DNA from: Plectrocnemia conspersa
Taxonomy: Eukaryota > Arthropoda > Insecta > Trichoptera > Polycentropodidae
Assembly (NCBI GenBank): GCA_009617715.1
Contig: VTFK01000117.1
Location: forward strand, 1,390,910 to 1,454,909
Direction of reading: 5' to 3'
DNA: 64,000 bases
Shown here: positions 35,916 to 46,470 of the stretch, piece by piece
Position numbering within the stretch: the stretch's first letter is position 1
How the letters are laid out: every line of letters begins with the position of its first letter
Notes under the pieces: model-generated
What the model was told of the DNA's origin: nothing
Seen by the model: only the letters and a program-made list of their open reading frames with translations
Database searches by the model: none
Position numbers and translations under genes: made by a program

Positions 35916-38900
35916 ACTTAAGAAAAAGCTAATAAGACCGCTCGAAGCTAAATGGCTGGTCTATACAATTTGAATAACTAAATTCACCCAGCTTTGTTAA
36001 CGTCATATGAAAAACGTTGCTTTATTCTGTTGCGTTAATTAAAATATGAAAATGTACACATTATGTAGTAGCAAAGGGCGACTGAATTGGAAAATAATTG
36101 TACTTACAAAGCTATTAGGACGCGTGCTTATGAGATAATTCTCGCGTGTATTAAATATACGGAATAAAAAGGTTTCACCGCATAGGGAGGATATTAAAGC
36201 TCGATGCTCATTCTTCGCGCGTTGAATGTTAAAGATTTAATATTATCCACGTGGCGTAGAGCTTTCGTTTTGAAGCAAATAAAGAGGATTTGCGAGAAAT
36301 TCCCATTGGACAGAATTGCGGGGTCGATGCAGCCAGGCACGGGCAACAAAAGCTAAAGATAAATAATACAATGGCATGTCGGATTATGAGATAAAACCGG
36401 CACCGATAACATCGTCCAATCAAGGAGCGAAGGTGGAGGTTGCACAGGTCGACCCCTTTCTTCCGACGGGGACGAACGTAATTAAAGAGCGAAAGGGGCT
36501 GCACGCTTAGCTAGCTTCAAACATTAGCCATGATATTTTATATTATTATATACTATACATAGCTGGCCAACTTTGACGTAATTGAATCGGTTATGACGCA
36601 AATAAATTGTCGAAAAAAATATATAAAATAGCAGAGCTTTGCTAAATAAAACCATACATTCAATTAAAATAATTTAACATTAAAATGTTTAGGGCGACTA
36701 GATCAATGGATCTTAACTTAGGATGTAAGAGACGATTCGAACATCTCTCGCACCGCATGTGTAATATAAAATTTTAGGGCGTCTTATACTATAAAAATTT
36801 GACTAAGCTGAACAATATACTTTTAGAGCGCAAGATCAACTTTTTTTATATATATAATTTATGATTTTCATTATATTTATTGTAGTAACCCTCGCTATGT
36901 AAAAACGCCAATGAATTTTATGTTGCAATGTATTTTTAATCGTTAAAGTTGTTAGAGCTTTCAACAACCAGTTGAACTCTAAAACATCTTGAACTCTAAA
37001 TGATGATTTGATACCAGTGGTATTATTACAAAATTAAACGTTGCGTCAGATAAAAATAACTTCTTAAAAGTAGCATAAGAATAAATAGCCAGAACGATAG
37101 CTGAAATTAGTAAAGACATGTGCATTAAGAAATGCAGAAAATCTATTAGGTTCTGATGAAAAAAAAAAAACAAACGTTATCAAACAATGTGGTCGTATAT
37201 TCATGATCTAAGGGATGATATTTTACTGAATATAAAAAGTGAAATATATGAAAGCCAATCCTCTAAAAGTGAGTATTAAACTAATCGAGTCTACTTACAC
37301 TGTTAGTATTTGTGCGATACATTAAAAAAAAAAAGGTTGCAAGAAATTTTATTTTGCGTTTCGCTGGAAAATTGATATTTTTAATTACATCAAAAACTTT
37401 TTTATTTAATATTGTATATAATGGTATGTTTGTAAAATTATTAATAATAAATTTGTGAGACTTTTTGCTACATTTTAATCCAGAATCTGTATTTTAATAA
37501 TCGCTTTCTTTTTCATTTTTGAAAAATCCTTCGTATCAAAATGTATTACCATAGTTAAAATTTCCCCGTTACTTGCATTTAGATTGTTCGCTAAAGTGCA
37601 TGATGTAGTGGTCCTCCGCGAGAAGGCAACTCCCTCGTCGTTCTTTCATACTTGGTTGTTGATTTATGCTTCTCCTTTGTCGCCTTGCCAAAGCTCCCTT
37701 GTTACACACCTCAAGTATACGCGGGATATCAATTACCACTTAATTCCTAGCACGACACGACCACTTCCTGGTTCCCAAAGACGCTACGGCGGCATCGTCT
37801 TTGAGCTGAATATAAAGCCATTTTTTTATGAAATATTCATTGAAACGTAGGAGGTAATACCGTTATTTTTTAAATTGACAAAGATAACATTTTCAGAAGT
37901 CGAATTTTTATATTTCAGTATAACTTCCAAGATTAATGATACCATTCCCAAATGTCGAGATTGAAAATTGCGTATGTTGTTATTATAATACGCACAAAGT
38001 CTAGGTTAGCTCAACAATTTATTATTGTTCAACACAAAACGAAACGTTGGTTGGCAACGATGACGGACAGACACCATCGAATGAATACGTTTTTTTTTTG
38101 ATTAATGGACGGAGAAAACAATCTTTTCGCCATTGTCGTCGAAAACTCTTCCCGGCCTCTCGGGATGAGTCTCGGGGTTCGGGGTTATTCCTGAGAGAAT
38201 CGCGAGTGACGGTCAGCCATATTTAGAGAAGGCCGTCACAAGAATATAAATGAACGACAAGAAATTGCCGCTGGGAGACAAAAAAAAGCCTGAAATGCTG
38301 GCGAAAATAACAAAAAGGGCGGCGACTTGGCAATACTTACGCAAGGTGAATTTCTATCAGAGCACAAATAATGCATATAAAAAAAACCATAAAACTTTTA
38401 TTTTGTAACTAATAAACATGATTTTTTAATAAGTATAGTTTAATACAAGATTCTAATCTACACACAACTTCTAAAGTAGAATACGAGGTTTGAAAAATAT
38501 TGTGAATGCTTCATAGAGAAAAAATGTACAATATGTTTCCACTTTAAAGGGGTAAAGTAAAAAACTTCATAATAAAATTAAACTTATTCTTTTCTGGTTT
38601 ATTGATAATTGTGTTTTTTACTCAATAACTGCCGTAAAAAAAATTTGAAGGAGGATTTCAAGAAATTGGGCGTACGTTTTAAAGTTTTCTTAACAACAGG
38701 AATTATTAAAACAGAACTACGCACAAATAAAAAATATAAGACATTAAATTTTATTTTTTTAAAATATATTTTTTAAAATTAAAATAAGTTTACACGCATT
38801 TATTTTATATTTAATTATTATTTTGGTACGTTGAAAATTACACGAGTATTTTTAGATTTTACTATTCAGTACTCGAGTAGTTGATGATGTTGAGTAATTA

Positions 38901-39281
38901 AAGTCTGTACTGCACAATCCCTTATTTATTAAATTATTTAACATCGCACTGGAAAAAGTACCCGGAGTAAAATCTGTATAAGTCTTTGCCTATATATATG
39001 ACATGGATATTGTATTAAGAGTAAAACAGGCACAAATAGAAGCCTTTAACACTCTTGAATTATCAGCCAAGAAAATAGTAAGTAGAAAAAAAAAAAAAAA
39101 AACATAAACGGGGACAGAATCATGAAAATAGCAAATTAGATGAGTATTTTTTCGAGCATGTCAACAATTTTATATACCTAAGAAGTCTAGAGAGAGACAA
39201 TCGTGTAATTTTGAAATACTGAAATTTCATTATTAACAGCCTGAGAATCTCCAGCTAAGATTTTGCGTTTTCGAAAAAAAC
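35916..39281. other. Non-coding with GC-richer blocks
   Basis: No gene is recognised. GC-richer blocks lie at 36120-36510 (part open on the minus strand, no motif), 37570-37850 (open on +, no motif) and 38030-38345. The last contains a good minus-strand donor-like word, cgtaagtatt, near 38333-38342 but no partner acceptor. A run of 19 A lies near 39085-39103. The rest is AT-rich. Confidence 0.4.
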
Positions 39282-40064
39282 TAGAGTACGCTCGGAATAA
39301 GGATTCCGGTTTGTTATTGTGTGCGTGAACTGTGTGGCTCAAAACAATTTCGCTCACAATATTTTTTTTTTTTTTATTTTAAAAGAAAATATATGTTTAT
39401 TTAACGTAAATACATCTGAGTTAAGTTGGAAATTTCAACGGACAATTAAAAATATATTATATAATCGAAAAAGCCAGATATTGATGTCATTAATTAAATA
39501 TTTGCAAAATTCAAAATCTTTCACTAGTCAAAAAAATAATGAAGTCCTTAGCTTTTCTTCAAAAGGAAAAAGATATAAAATGGGAAAAGAAATTATTCGC
39601 AGATTGTTTAATGGCTTGACGACTCTATTAAATCATTAGAATCCATTGAATAAATTAAGAAATTATCATTGTCACAACGATAAGAATAATACAATTTTTA
39701 AGCCTTACAGAGAATAGTGTAAAAAAACCAACAACGTACGGATTAATGGAAAAATAATTAAAATATTTTAATCCACTGGTAAGAAAACGATTAACTTACA
39801 GTGTATATTTGAAGCCTTGATAGCAATTAACCCAGATATGTCCAAGAAAATTTGTTCACAAAATTATTTAAAATAAATCACTAGAGAACATCGAACTTCT
39901 GTGCCACACTGCACTTTAATGACGAATACCAGCGTTGACGAATCAGCGACTGTCCTTAAAAGAGTAAGCGAGACAACGAAGTACACGCTACATCGCTTCT
40001 CCCTCTCATATACATGTACACGCACACAATAACTAACCGGCATCCTTATCCCGAGCGTACTCTA
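39282..40064. mobile_element. TA-flanked DNA transposon, copy 2
   Basis: The element is 39284-40062 (779 bp) between TA at 39282-39283 and 40063-40064. Its ends are the same 44 bp inverted repeats as copy 1. It is shorter because most of the nested MITE (everything after ttgttc at about 39856) is deleted. The internal ORF at 39319-39639 is open here. The two copies lie 3.4 kb apart in the same orientation. Confidence 0.85.
39319..39639 (+). CDS. Short ORF of unknown function inside copy 2
   Basis: This frame gives 106 codons starting near the left terminal repeat. The C-terminal part is basic, with SFSSKGKRYKMGKEIIRRLF followed by NGLTTLLNH and a stop that is shared with copy 1. In copy 1 the same frame is interrupted by a stop in the LSW segment, yet the C-terminal half is well kept. 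I do not recognise the protein. It may be the remaining last exon or C-terminus of the parental transposase, or a captured host exon. A start codon inside or next to the terminal repeat is unusual for a functional gene, so translation is doubtful. It is listed because it is the only open frame common to the family. Confidence 0.3.
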   Translation: MCVNCVAQNNFAHNIFFFFILKENICLFNVNTSELSWKFQRTIKNILYNRKSQILMSLIKYLQNSKSFTSQKNNEVLSFSSKGKRYKMGKEIIRRLFNGLTTLLNH

Positions 40065-41454
40065 TCAATGTAAAAGAGAGAGCGTTAATTAACGTTATGA
40101 TAAGTTTTCGCCTGAATTCATTTGGTTTGTTTGCTTCTAGTCTGGGTGAGTCTCTCTATACTCTGGATCAACCTCGTCGAATATGGTTGTCGGATCAAAG
40201 AGAGAGAGAGAGATTCTCACAATTACACTTTTATAAGGATTAAGCCCGCTGCCCGATCCGCCACTGTCCAAACACCGATTCGAACCGAGAAGAACAAAGC
40301 ACACGAGGATTATTGCCAATTTATATGGAGAAACGTTAATGTCTCTCAGGGCGTGATCTACTCTGCTCTTTCATAGTTTACTTTCATATCGGCTCTTTAT
40401 ACCCGGCGCGGTCGCTCCGAATCGGAATATTATGAAGATCGTCTCGAGTGCCTCTAGTCAAAAGCTGCATAATGAAACTAAGTGCTTTCAATACGTAATG
40501 GCGCACCGACGCATGTATTATTCAAACTCTTAAAGGCTCTAAGAAAAATATTGAGATTATTCTCATATTATCATATAAATCACCACGATCAATTTTTTTG
40601 TAATAATATTTAACTTATGGATTGATAATTTAAAATAGATTCATACAAGCTTATATATTTTTCACATATAGTATAAAAGGATAATACGTGAAAAATCAAT
40701 ACTTTTTAAAATATGATGTAATTACACTTATACATATTATTATTCAATATTAACAATTTAACCATATTATGATATGTATTAAGAATATAAAGTATTTCAA
40801 AAAGTCACCGAAAGTATTTTGTTGACAATTTTTTAGAATAATTTACCCGTAAAGTTGCAATCATACATCTCATTATCTGATTAGGTTTTCAAGTTTAGTT
40901 AAAATAAAACAGGGTCGATGTAAAAAAATCTCGGTGAGCAACTTGGTGTTTGTTGACTCACCCCCAGCATTCAAAGCTATTCATAATGGTAGCCGTAGCG
41001 TATCGGACTAACAGTGCGGCTGCTTTTGCTTGCAATTTCGCCATTGTGGTGTTTCTGCAAACCGCAAACTCTGAATTTCAGGAAGTGGGAAAGAACAATC
41101 GGTTGATAGAAACAACTGAAAAGAGTCGCCGAAACTTACAACCATAGCCCGAGTTGACTTTAGACAAATGTTTAATCAAACTTACTATGCCGTATTCCAA
41201 TATTTGAAAACTTTTTTATAATTTAAAGTATACCATCAAGACTTTGCATGAAATATAAATATAATATTTACAGTACACGGTAAATATAAAAAGACCTATA
41301 TTTAGCTTAACGTTTTGTACTAGTTGATTATTGGATTAATGCAAAAGTTATTTTTTGAAAAAAAATGATTAGCTGAGAATATAATTCATATTATTGCATA
41401 TGCATTGAATAAAGAAAGAAGTGCAACTACTGCGACCATTATATTTAGACCTTA
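40065..41454. other. Non-coding; two GC-richer blocks and a GA microsatellite
   Basis: 40080-40530 is GC-richer, contains an (ag)n run at 40198-40213 and is open on both strands without motifs. 40930-41160 is another such block (open on + at 40950-41147, no motif). The sequence between them is AT-rich. Confidence 0.4.
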
Positions 41455-41670
41455 GGCATCTTAAAGACATTTAAAGAATTCTCTGATTAATAACTTGAAA
41501 GACCTGGGTTCAAATCTCAAATTGACCTTGATGTTTTTAAATTTATACCGTGTTTTGGAGATCAGATTTAGTCATTATAATATAATTATAATTTCGATCG
41601 ATCATCATAGATTGGGTTTACCTAGATTTTCCAAAATCTTGCGGATGATTATGGATTAAAATCGAGCTAT
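41455..41670 (+). repeat. SINE-like repeat, copy 2 (tRNA-type head)
   Basis: The + strand has a tRNA-type B box, gggttcaaatctc, at 41506-41518, preceded by a degenerate tRNA-like head. The A box is weak. A core with tttcgatcgatcatcatag and a tail with gggtttacctaga and gattaaaatcga follow. Copy 1 at 6388-6600 shows the same order in inverse orientation. RNA polymerase III transcription would start at the left; copies would be made by a partner LINE, which I cannot identify because the 3' end does not match the LINE family in this window. Confidence 0.6.
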
Positions 41671-42049
41671 GTAGTAAATATAAGGTAATGAAAATTCTCT
41701 AAAAATGAGCTACTTTAAATCATAAATAATATCTTGTATGCACTCAAGAAAAAAAATAAGATTAAATATTAATCAATCAAATATTTAAAACATCTCTATA
41801 AATTAGGAATTATGTCAAAGCTCAGTGTTTGGGTGTCGCGTCATTTGTTACAAAATATAGTTTAAGAACTTGTAGATTGCATTGTAACAGGTAATTAAAA
41901 TTGAGTTGAGTATGATAATGTTACACGAAAACACACACACGTTACACTTTCTAGCCCTAATCAAGAATTGTCAGTAATAAGCCTTAAAAATTGAACGAAA
42001 CATTAAATGCCGATAAGCACATGAGTTTTTCGCCTAAATCTCAAAGTTT
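41671..42049. other. Non-coding, AT-rich
   Basis: No feature apart from a short (ac)n run at 41929-41940. Confidence 0.45.
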
Positions 42050-42540
42050 TTAATAATACTTTGTAGATTGCTTTTGTAGAATGAAAAAGCCAGTAATGAT
42101 AAATGACTGTAACGTTCTAGGCGGCATAATTTTTGAAGAAATATGGACCGATGATTCTATTGGTCCATAAAGCACACCTAACAGTGACTTAGTGTCTTAA
42201 TAATGGTTTGTGGATTTTCTTTACTCCAAATGTGGCAATTTTGCTTGTTGACGTAGTCATTAAACCAAAAATGAGCCTCATCGCTGAGAAAACTTTTGTG
42301 GTGTAAATGAGGATCAAGAGCAATCTCGTTTTCGTCCCATTCACCGAACGATGGTAGAGAGGCTTGAAAGCTGGATTTTGTAAGCTCGTAAACCAAGATT
42401 TTTCTGCAAAATGTTCAATAAAGTGGATAGAAACAGCTTCAATAACTGTGCACGTCTTCCTTAAGACTACGCTCCACAGTAGAAATAACTTATTTGGTGC
42501 GCACCGTACAACGTCTCTGCGGATGCGTATTATCAATTAG
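42050..42540 (-). pseudogene. Tc1/mariner-superfamily transposase fragment
   Basis: The minus-strand translation contains FLSDEAHFWFNDYVNKQN (about 42300-42240), then IWSKENPQTII and, after a frameshift, CALWTNRIIGPYFFKNYAA (42170-42110) and NVTVI. This SDEAHF...VNKQN...WCxLW...IIGPYFF series is the first-Asp region of a large insect Tc1/mariner-type transposase family, SDEAHF holding the first catalytic Asp. The preceding VYELTKSSFQASLPSFGEW segment corresponds to the linker before the catalytic core. The helix-turn-helix N-terminus is barely recognisable, and the second and third catalytic Asp are missing. No flanking inverted repeats were found. A second wrecked member lies at 53660-54245. 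Confidence 0.8.
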
Positions 42541-42560
42541 AGTATGCAAAAACGATGCAT

Positions 42561-44266
42561 GGTTATTCGAATTACTGTCACTAAAAAAAGTGTTGGCAAT
42601 ACAAAAAACAAACCATTAAAAAAAATCACCCGTAATAATTTTCTTAACGATATTATTTTATTTATTACTAAAAATTTACAATATTATATTTAATTATTGA
42701 TCCTAAGCATAGTGATGTTAAAAATATGCGTTGGGTTTTAAAAGCATAGGAGTGATACGTTCCAAGCCTTCCAAATATTGTCAAACATGGCTTTGTCATG
42801 ACAAATAATTGTAAATAAAAACGATCCAAGTACTAGCGCAAATTATTACGCTTAGCCTTAGTAACAAGGTAAATATGAAAAACGTACACGACATGACTAA
42901 TTACAAGCAAGACGTTTCAAAATGGCCGAAGACGCGGAGCACTAGGGCAAATGAACATAATCAGTTCAGAAAAGCGGGTGGACCCCCATCCAGAATCCGC
43001 CCTAATCCACCTTGCGCCCCTAACGAATGTTTGTTCAAATTGTTACACGGTTCTGAGACGTGACCCGCGTCGGGAATTAGGCGCGTCACGACGCCCTGAG
43101 GCGTCGGCAGCCTCCGCCTGAGAAATTAGAGGCATCCATCTTTTGGGGTTGCTATTCTGCAGCAGCGCGTTACGTACCGTACCCTAACCTTGCCCGGAGA
43201 CATCCTAACATCGCTGCGACAAATGCTGGTACGTGAGTGCCGCGAGGGGCGCAATATTTCAACGTGAATGGCGAATGAATCATCGTCATTTAAATGGTAT
43301 AAAATGGGAAAAAAATGATAAAAAAGAGTTCGAAAAGTGATAGCACTTCATATCATATAAGTGATATCCTTCCATCTTTTTAATAGCTAAAGTATTCGTA
43401 TTTAAAATAATTATCGGGACATGTTAAAAAAACACTGCATCTAGTAAATTTGAGAGCAAAGCAATCTGGAGCATCCTATGCAAGTTGTGTTCTGGCATTG
43501 TCATGGTGAAACAAGATTACATCTGTCACCGATCCCTAATTTAGGAGATTATTTGTCGATGAATACATAGAAGTGGAGCGATCCGATAAATAAGTGATTA
43601 GTGTTAGCTACACAAATTCTATAAGAGCAACTTGTACAAAAACGACTATTTAGGGGAACTTTTATTAGACACGATTGTAATTATATATAGTATATTAATA
43701 TTGTAATATTGGCTAATATATCTTCAATTTAATTTGATTGATCTAATAATCAAGATAAGAGTCTATGTTTTTAAAGGAGAAGAATGTTGATTCTACGTAT
43801 ACTGGCTAATTATTACAATAAAAAAGTTACATTCAAAAATCATAAAAATGAAGCTCTCTATATTGTATATACAATATATAAAAAAATATAAATGCGAAAA
43901 ATCCTTTTTGTGAGCATCCTTGGAGATTTGGATGCCGTTGATGTTTTCAAATTCCTCCATAATTGTCGCGCCGTCTTCTATCTATCTCCAATGCAAACTT
44001 TTTTAACAGCGGCTTTGGTGTCAGCATTAAGGAGATTTCCTGTAACTTTTGCTTAGGAGTTCATTATTGCGCTGATGTCGCCTCTGAGTTTACCCAAGGC
44101 TTTGGAGAAAAGACTGGGTGCACCGTCGCGAAAACCTTGTTACAGAAAGAGTTTCCAAGGAGGATTACTTTCATATACTCTTCAGAGTGTACAACACCTA
44201 CTTGTCTAGTGCACTTTATTCAAAAAAGGCTTTATTATAATCTTGAGACAAAACCTAGTTTTATTA
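42561..44266. other. Non-coding with a GC-richer block
   Basis: 42870-43275 is GC-rich with a small stem, gacgcc-ctga-ggcgtc, near 43089-43104 and no motif-bearing frame. A minus-strand frame near 43500 reads ILFHHDNARTQLA, which resembles the second-Asp motif of mariner transposases, but its neighbours do not match. 43960-44260 is open on + without motifs. Confidence 0.4.
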
Positions 44267-45311
44267 ATTATTTGTTTTGTATATTAATGATATAGTTAAT
44301 AACGTGAAAAAATGTAAAATTCATCTATTTGCGGATGACACATTAATGTATTGCATAGGTGATAACATTAAAGAAATTGTAAATAATTTAAATAATGAAT
44401 TAAGTATATTAGAAATATGGTTAAAGAATAATGTACTTAAATTAAATGAGAATAAAACTAAATGTATGTTTATTAATTATAAAAATGTGTTAGATAATAA
44501 TACTAAAATAGTAATAAATAACTCTAGTATAGAAATAGTGGATAATATAAAATATTTAGGAGTAATTGTTGATACAAAATTAAATTTTAAAGAACATTGT
44601 AATTACATATTAAAAAAAAATAGTGGAAAAATGGGTTTATTATCTAGATTAAAAAATATATTAAGTATAAATACAAAAAAAAAAAATACAATAGTATAAT
44701 ATTGCCCCATTTTAATTATTGTGCAACACTATTAAATATGTTAAATAAATTAGATAAACAAATGTTGCAAAATATACAAAATAGGGCAATGAGAGTAATC
44801 TTAAATAAAAATATATTAACTTATTGTAAAAGTATGATTGATAGATTAGAATGGTTGAATGTTCAAGAAATATTGAGTATGAATGTTTTAGTATTTATAT
44901 ATAAGTTAGAAAATAATATGTTACCAGAATATTTTAATAAGTATTTAATAAGAAATAAAGATGTACATAAATATAATACTAGAAATAGAGAAAATTTGAA
45001 GATAATTAAGTATAAGAAAACGAGTACGGCTAGGGGAATTATGTACGGAGGTTTTGATTTATATAATAGTCTTCCAAGAGAAATCCGAAACAGCAAAAAT
45101 ATAACGGGTTTCATAAATGGAATAAAAAAAACACCTTCGTACATATAGAAATAAATTATAATATTAAGACTTTATTATTGTATATTTTTATTTTTTCTTT
45201 CTGTTATGTATTTTTTTATATATTTTTATATATGTTTACTAAATTTGTTAGATGTAAAGATTAGCTATTAAGCTAAATAAATTAATAAAATAAAATAAAT
45301 AAAATAAAATT
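44267..45311 (+). mobile_element. 5'-truncated LINE, copy C
   Basis: Nearly identical to copy B over its length, but truncated further 3': homology starts at about 44267, just before YINDIV. It ends with the family 3' UTR and a taaaa-type tail at 45270-45310. The lack of large rearrangements indicates recent insertion. Confidence 0.9.
44277..45148 (+). pseudogene. LINE RT C-terminal half, two open frames
   Basis: Frame 1 (44277-44699) starts YINDIVNNVKKCKIHLFADD, the FADD box being the RT catalytic pair, and continues through WLKNNVLKLNENKTKCM and YLGVIVDTKLNFKEH. A run of A (about 44677-44688) shifts the frame, and frame 2 (44702-45148) continues with HFNYCATLLN, LQNIQNRAMRVI and the C-terminal YNTRNREN...YGGFDLYNSLPREIR. 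Near 45121-45134 one extra A changes the last residues. The fingers and most of the palm domain, and the endonuclease, are absent, so no active enzyme can be made. Confidence 0.9.
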
Positions 45312-46119
45312 AATGGAAGCACTTGTATTAGGAAAAATCTAAACTTAGATTTTTGCATTATATTAAAATATTATACAATAATTAAGCGATAATTAAATTA
45401 TTCATAAATGTATATTTATGACCGCTTGCACGAGTTCTATAATATAATAAGTGCTACGTATAGTTTATGGTTCAGACATGTACGAAAATTCGTGCGATAC
45501 TCAAGCTAGAAATAACAGTTTTAATGAAATGTATTCATACTGAAAGTTTAAGAGAGGAAAATATTTGCACACTCGCTTTTCCCGCTACCATCACGCCATA
45601 CCGTTTATATGCTTCACGTGAGATTTAATAAATCTGTATGTATGCAGATATTTTTTACTAAAATTATAAAATTAATTTCAATATAAAAAAACGTTTTTTT
45701 AAAAAAAACTAGACTCTTAAAAACTAACCAGTGTTTATATAATTATTGTAAGGATTGAAAAATATAAATGGATATGTTTTTGTTATATATCAGATAATAT
45801 TATATATTTAAAAAGATTCTGTAAAATTCTGAACTAATGATGGTATAAAGATGCAAGGTTTGAATTACTAAAACATCTGGATGTTTTAGTAATCACAAAA
45901 AAATACCTTTATTTTAAAACTGATTTTAGAAAAATATATAAGCTTTTCTAGGTTGACTCTAGCAAAAAAAATATTAGTTACACAACCACATTTGTCTTGT
46001 AAATAAATACGAATTGTTGTAAATAGTGTATTTATTTAAAAAGGACATTGATATTATAAATGTCAGTTGAGAATTTTCACCTTGGGTGTTTCATTAAATC
46101 TATGACTTGATGAACATAG
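45312..46119. other. Non-coding; perfect 14 bp hairpin at 45864-45893
   Basis: AT-rich with no gene. attactaaaacatc (45864-45877) pairs perfectly with gatgttttagtaat (45880-45893) around a 2-base loop. Confidence 0.5.
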
Positions 46120-46470
46120 CGCAACAAATAAAGGTGCGTTAAGGATATCTACCTAAAAGTCGGTTTACTCATAAAGACTGGGGGTTGGTTCGTTTCCGGT
46201 TAGCAAGGAGGCAAAATCACCCCCTCGATTTTAAATGGAGGATAATAATTAATTCAGGGAGTGGCGGAACCTTCTTCCAAGATTTGTTTACCCTCTCGCG
46301 ACGATAGGGTATTAAGCCGCGGGTCACACAGACTTAAAATTGAAAGATTGTAGCGGCTTTGAAAGTTTGCGCAAGTTTCGGCGAAAGGTATCGGAGTGTC
46401 GCTTTGTTCGCCTAGCGGATTTCGCTTTCGAAAAGTTTCAAACGATTAGGTAACCAAATTTTCGAAACGA
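46120..46470. other. GC-richer unique block
   Basis: Balanced composition with words such as ctcgcgacgataggg and no motif-bearing open frame. Candidate conserved non-coding element. Confidence 0.35.

Noticed and set aside
38333..38342. Donor-like cgtaagtatt on the minus strand as an exon end
   Set aside because: No acceptor or open exon could be placed on its 5' side.
43440..43520. Minus-strand HHDNARTQLA, similar to the second-Asp motif of mariner transposases
   Set aside because: Neighbouring residues do not match the family on either side, and the + strand is similarly open; ten residues are not enough for a call.
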